NCBI GenBank assembly: GCA_016195915.1
Contig: JACPYS010000048.1
Span: 1-32,707, forward strand
Reading direction: 5' to 3'
Source: Betaproteobacteria bacterium
GTDB taxonomy: Bacteria > Pseudomonadota > Gammaproteobacteria > Burkholderiales > SG8-39
Length of the DNA: 32,707 bases
Shown here one piece after another: positions 30,705 to 32,707 of this stretch (positions are counted from its first letter, which is position 1; the number at the start of each line of letters is the position of its first letter). A program made the translations under genes and the position numbers. The notes under the pieces are model-generated. The model saw only the letters and a program-made list of their open reading frames with translations, was not told the DNA's origin and ran no database searches.

Positions 30705-32240
30705 TCAGCCCGCGGCGGCCTGACGGTGTTGCGCCGGCAGACGAATCAGCGCCGAGGTGCCCACCCCCGGCGACGATTCCAACTTGATGCGGCCGCCGCT
30801 CCCCTCGATCAGCGTCTTGCACAGATACAGCCCGATGCCGCGCCCCTTCCCCGCCGGCTTGGTCGTAAAGGATTGCTCGAATGCCTGGGCCAGTATCGCG
30901 GGGGCGATGCCTTGTCCGTTGTCGTGTACCGACAATATGAGTTCGCCGTCGGCTTGGTGCGTGGACACGCGAATCGCCGGTTTGCGGCCCGTCACCCCGT
31001 CCATCGCATCTGCGGCATTGATCAACAGGTTCATCAATACCTGCGTCAGGTGATCGGCTACGGCGCGTACCGCGGGAAGATCGCGATCCAGATCCGGCAC
31101 CAGATCGACCTGGCGGAAACGCTTGTCGTAGCGTATGAAACTGCAGGTTGCCTGCACCACTTCGTTGACATTGATCAACTCAGGATCCGGCGAATGGGGA
31201 GCGCTGAAGTCGGCAAGCCGGCGCATGATCAGGCCGATGCGCTCCGTCTGCTCGAGCATTACTTCGGCATTGCCGCAGAGGGTCTCATCGTCCAGGGGCT
31301 GATGAGACCGAATGGTGTCGATCGTGTATTGCGCAATGCCGGAAATCGAATTGATCGGGTTGCTTACCTCGTGCGCGACGGCTGCCGCGAGCGATCCGAC
31401 CGCGGCCATCTTCTCCTGGTGAAAACGTTGTTGTAGCGAGATTTCCTGTTGCTGTTCCCTGTGATGGAGTTCCGACTGCATCCGGTTGATGGCCTCCATC
31501 AGGCCGCCCACTTCATCGTGGCGGGCGACGGCAAGCAACTCCCCCCGATAGCCGGTGACCACTGCCACGGCCCGCTCTTCGAGCCGGTTGATATCCGATG
31601 CGAGTCTGGTAAAAAACCACGTCACCCCCGCGCCGAACAGCGCCAAACCAAGCAGGGTCATGATCGAGATGATCACCGTAATGTGCTGATTCAATTCGCC
31701 ATAGTGCTTGTTCAGCATGCGGCTGCGCTCCTCGATCTCGGTCTCGAGCTTCTCCAGCTTCTCGGCGAATTCCTGCTCCAAATCGCGCAGCGCGATCATC
31801 GCGTCGCGCGAGCGCTTGGCGCTCAGTTCTGTTATTACCTGTTCAAGGCGCCCGGTGTATCGTACAGACTCCGCATATATCTCGTTCAGCCTCGGCAACT
31901 GCGGTGTAAACGCCGCGACATCGAGGAGGATCTCGTCGTAGGCCGATTCGGTAGTTCCCGAATTCAGCGCGCTCTGCAATGTAACGATTGAGTGAGTGAG
32001 ACCGGAATTGACCTTGGTGAGCAATTCGTGATTCCCGTGGACCAGGTCCAACTGTTGCACGATGTGGAACAACTTTTCCCGCCCATGGACGACGTAGAGT
32101 CCGATGATCGCGAGGTAGATCGCGAACGCCAGGAAAGCGAGAATGGCTTTCGTGCGCAGCCTGATGCGCACCGGTGTAGCGGCGGGGTTGGCTGGCGCTA
32201 TCCCGTCAGCGGCGGCGAAAGGGACAGCGGATAACGGCAC
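30705..32240 (-). CDS. Membrane sensor histidine kinase
   Basis: The 511-residue protein has two transmembrane segments (about 32-51 and 187-210) flanking a periplasmic domain of about 135 residues that looks all-helical (coiled-coil pattern near 140-180), without a recognised ligand motif. HAMP follows (210-265), then the dimerisation domain with phospho-His290 in AHEVSNPINS, an N box (MNLLINAADAMD), G1 (VHDNGQGI) and G2 (GKGRGIGLYL). It is paired with the NtrC-type regulator 6 bp downstream. The start is a GTG at 32240 with a weak ribosome site, so the true start may be a little later. A helical periplasmic domain suits sensing of small molecules or redox state, which is inference. Confidence 0.93.
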   Translation of the reverse strand: MPLSAVPFAAADGIAPANPAATPVRIRLRTKAILAFLAFAIYLAIIGLYVVHGREKLFHIVQQLDLVHGNHELLTKVNSGLTHSIVTLQSALNSGTTESAYDEILLDVAAFTPQLPRLNEIYAESVRYTGRLEQVITELSAKRSRDAMIALRDLEQEFAEKLEKLETEIEERSRMLNKHYGELNQHITVIISIMTLLGLALFGAGVTWFFTRLASDINRLEERAVAVVTGYRGELLAVARHDEVGGLMEAINRMQSELHHREQQQEISLQQRFHQEKMAAVGSLAAAVAHEVSNPINSISGIAQYTIDTIRSHQPLDDETLCGNAEVMLEQTERIGLIMRRLADFSAPHSPDPELINVNEVVQATCSFIRYDKRFRQVDLVPDLDRDLPAVRAVADHLTQVLMNLLINAADAMDGVTGRKPAIRVSTHQADGELILSVHDNGQGIAPAILAQAFEQSFTTKPAGKGRGIGLYLCKTLIEGSGGRIKLESSPGVGTSALIRLPAQHRQAAAG

Positions 32241-32707
32241 GAAAATTCCGAATCGATTCGACCTGCCGCAGCGGTCGCACTTGATCGTTCCCCAAAAGAA
32301 GCATCTAGGAAGATGGGATTACTTTCGCCTTCGGCAATACGATCCGCGAGACTTGCGGTGACCTATTTGACTAAGATCAAGGCAGCGCGACCTGAACGGC
32401 TCTTTCTGTTCCAATGAGTCGAATTTTGCAGCGATTCGTGTGAATGGATGACCGTGAACACGGCAAAGGCGTTTAGTCCTGAACGATTTGTCAGGAAGCC
32501 GCGTCAGATTAAGGTGTGCTTTGGACGCGGGCAAAGACCGTGTGTGTCGGATGCGCAGTAAAAGGGGCTAACCTGAGTTTTCACACGACCCAGAGGCGTT
32601 AACTCGCCTGGCCGTCGGCCATGGGGGGCGGCCGTCTTGCTTCGCGCGGCGACACTCGCGGTACTGAGGTTGCTGGCCAATCGTTCCCTGCTGGGCGTGT
32701 TAGCGCG
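32241..32707. other. Region upstream of the sensor kinase, no convincing gene
   Basis: Apart from the FNR-like box, I see no frame with family resemblance, no tRNA and no clear terminator. The last 200 bp are GC-rich with a short inverted repeat (GGCCGTCGGCC region), and may be the edge of a neighbouring element outside the window. Confidence 0.4.
32367..32380. promoter_or_regulatory. FNR/ANR/Dnr-like binding box
   Basis: TTGACTAAGATCAA fits TTGAY-N4-ATCAA, the FNR/ANR/Dnr half-site pair, with both conserved TTGA/TCAA arms. It lies 126 bp upstream of the kinase start. On the minus strand a TATTGC -10-like hexamer is placed near, though not exactly at, the spacing of a class II FNR promoter. 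It suggests oxygen- or nitrogen-oxide-dependent expression of the two-component system. Confidence 0.55.

Noticed and set aside
32319-32534. 71-codon minus-strand frame upstream of the kinase
   Set aside because: Basic composition with no ribosome site or family resemblance, and it covers the FNR-like box.
1-32707. CRISPR arrays, tRNA and rRNA genes
   Set aside because: No regularly spaced direct repeats and no cloverleaf or rRNA-like segments were seen by reading; a tRNA or covariance-model scan was not possible.

Overview
The window is GC-rich proteobacterial chromosome. The Liv-type ABC transporter operon, the PF04392 binding protein, the dRS3-like palindromes, the NtrC-type regulator and the many c-type cytochromes point to a betaproteobacterium (Burkholderiales, Rhodocyclales or Nitrosomonadales-like). 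This placement is inferred from gene content, not from a marker gene. No rRNA, tRNA or CRISPR array was seen.

Region 1 (1-832) is a damaged toxin-antitoxin locus. A DUF1778 antitoxin overlaps a GNAT toxin whose 3' half is missing, and the start of an IS1595-type transposase lies at the break. Region 2 (833-5215) holds a HAD-like hydrolase and, divergent from it, a two-gene unit: a thiolase-like protein without the usual catalytic residues and an ADP-forming acyl-CoA synthetase.

Region 3 (5223-17155) is one long minus-strand catabolic operon: cupin, periplasmic binding protein, LivH permease, a single-polypeptide LivM-LivG-LivF fusion, aldehyde dehydrogenase, ThDP-dependent decarboxylase or ligase, a signal-less binding-protein-fold protein, and an FAD oxidoreductase. 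It is read away from a divergent LysR gene. A perfect 8-bp-arm palindrome between them is centred 65 bp from the predicted transcription start of the operon. The likely logic is import of a small acid, ThDP-dependent C-C cleavage to an aldehyde, oxidation and CoA activation. The substrate is unknown.

Region 4 (17156-19771) holds a palindromic repeat, a C-terminal remnant of an FAD dehydrogenase, a three-domain cytochrome c, a PF04392 binding protein and a possible 34-residue membrane protein.

Region 5 (19857-32240) is the most striking part, an apparent extracellular electron transfer locus. It contains a small monoheme cytochrome c, two divergent tetraheme cytochromes resembling the filament-forming OmcE class, and a tightly coupled six-gene operon. 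The operon encodes an NHL lipoprotein, a triheme lipoprotein, a periplasmic triheme protein, a cysteine-free outer-membrane beta-barrel, a second NHL lipoprotein, and a 583-residue cytochrome with 11 CXXCH motifs plus one CX3CH. A sigma-54-type two-component system lies immediately upstream, with an FNR/ANR-like box upstream of the kinase. Counted over region 4 and 5 there are 29 canonical CXXCH motifs in seven proteins. The proposed role, inferred from composition and order, is to carry electrons from periplasm through the outer membrane to a cytochrome filament or surface acceptor.
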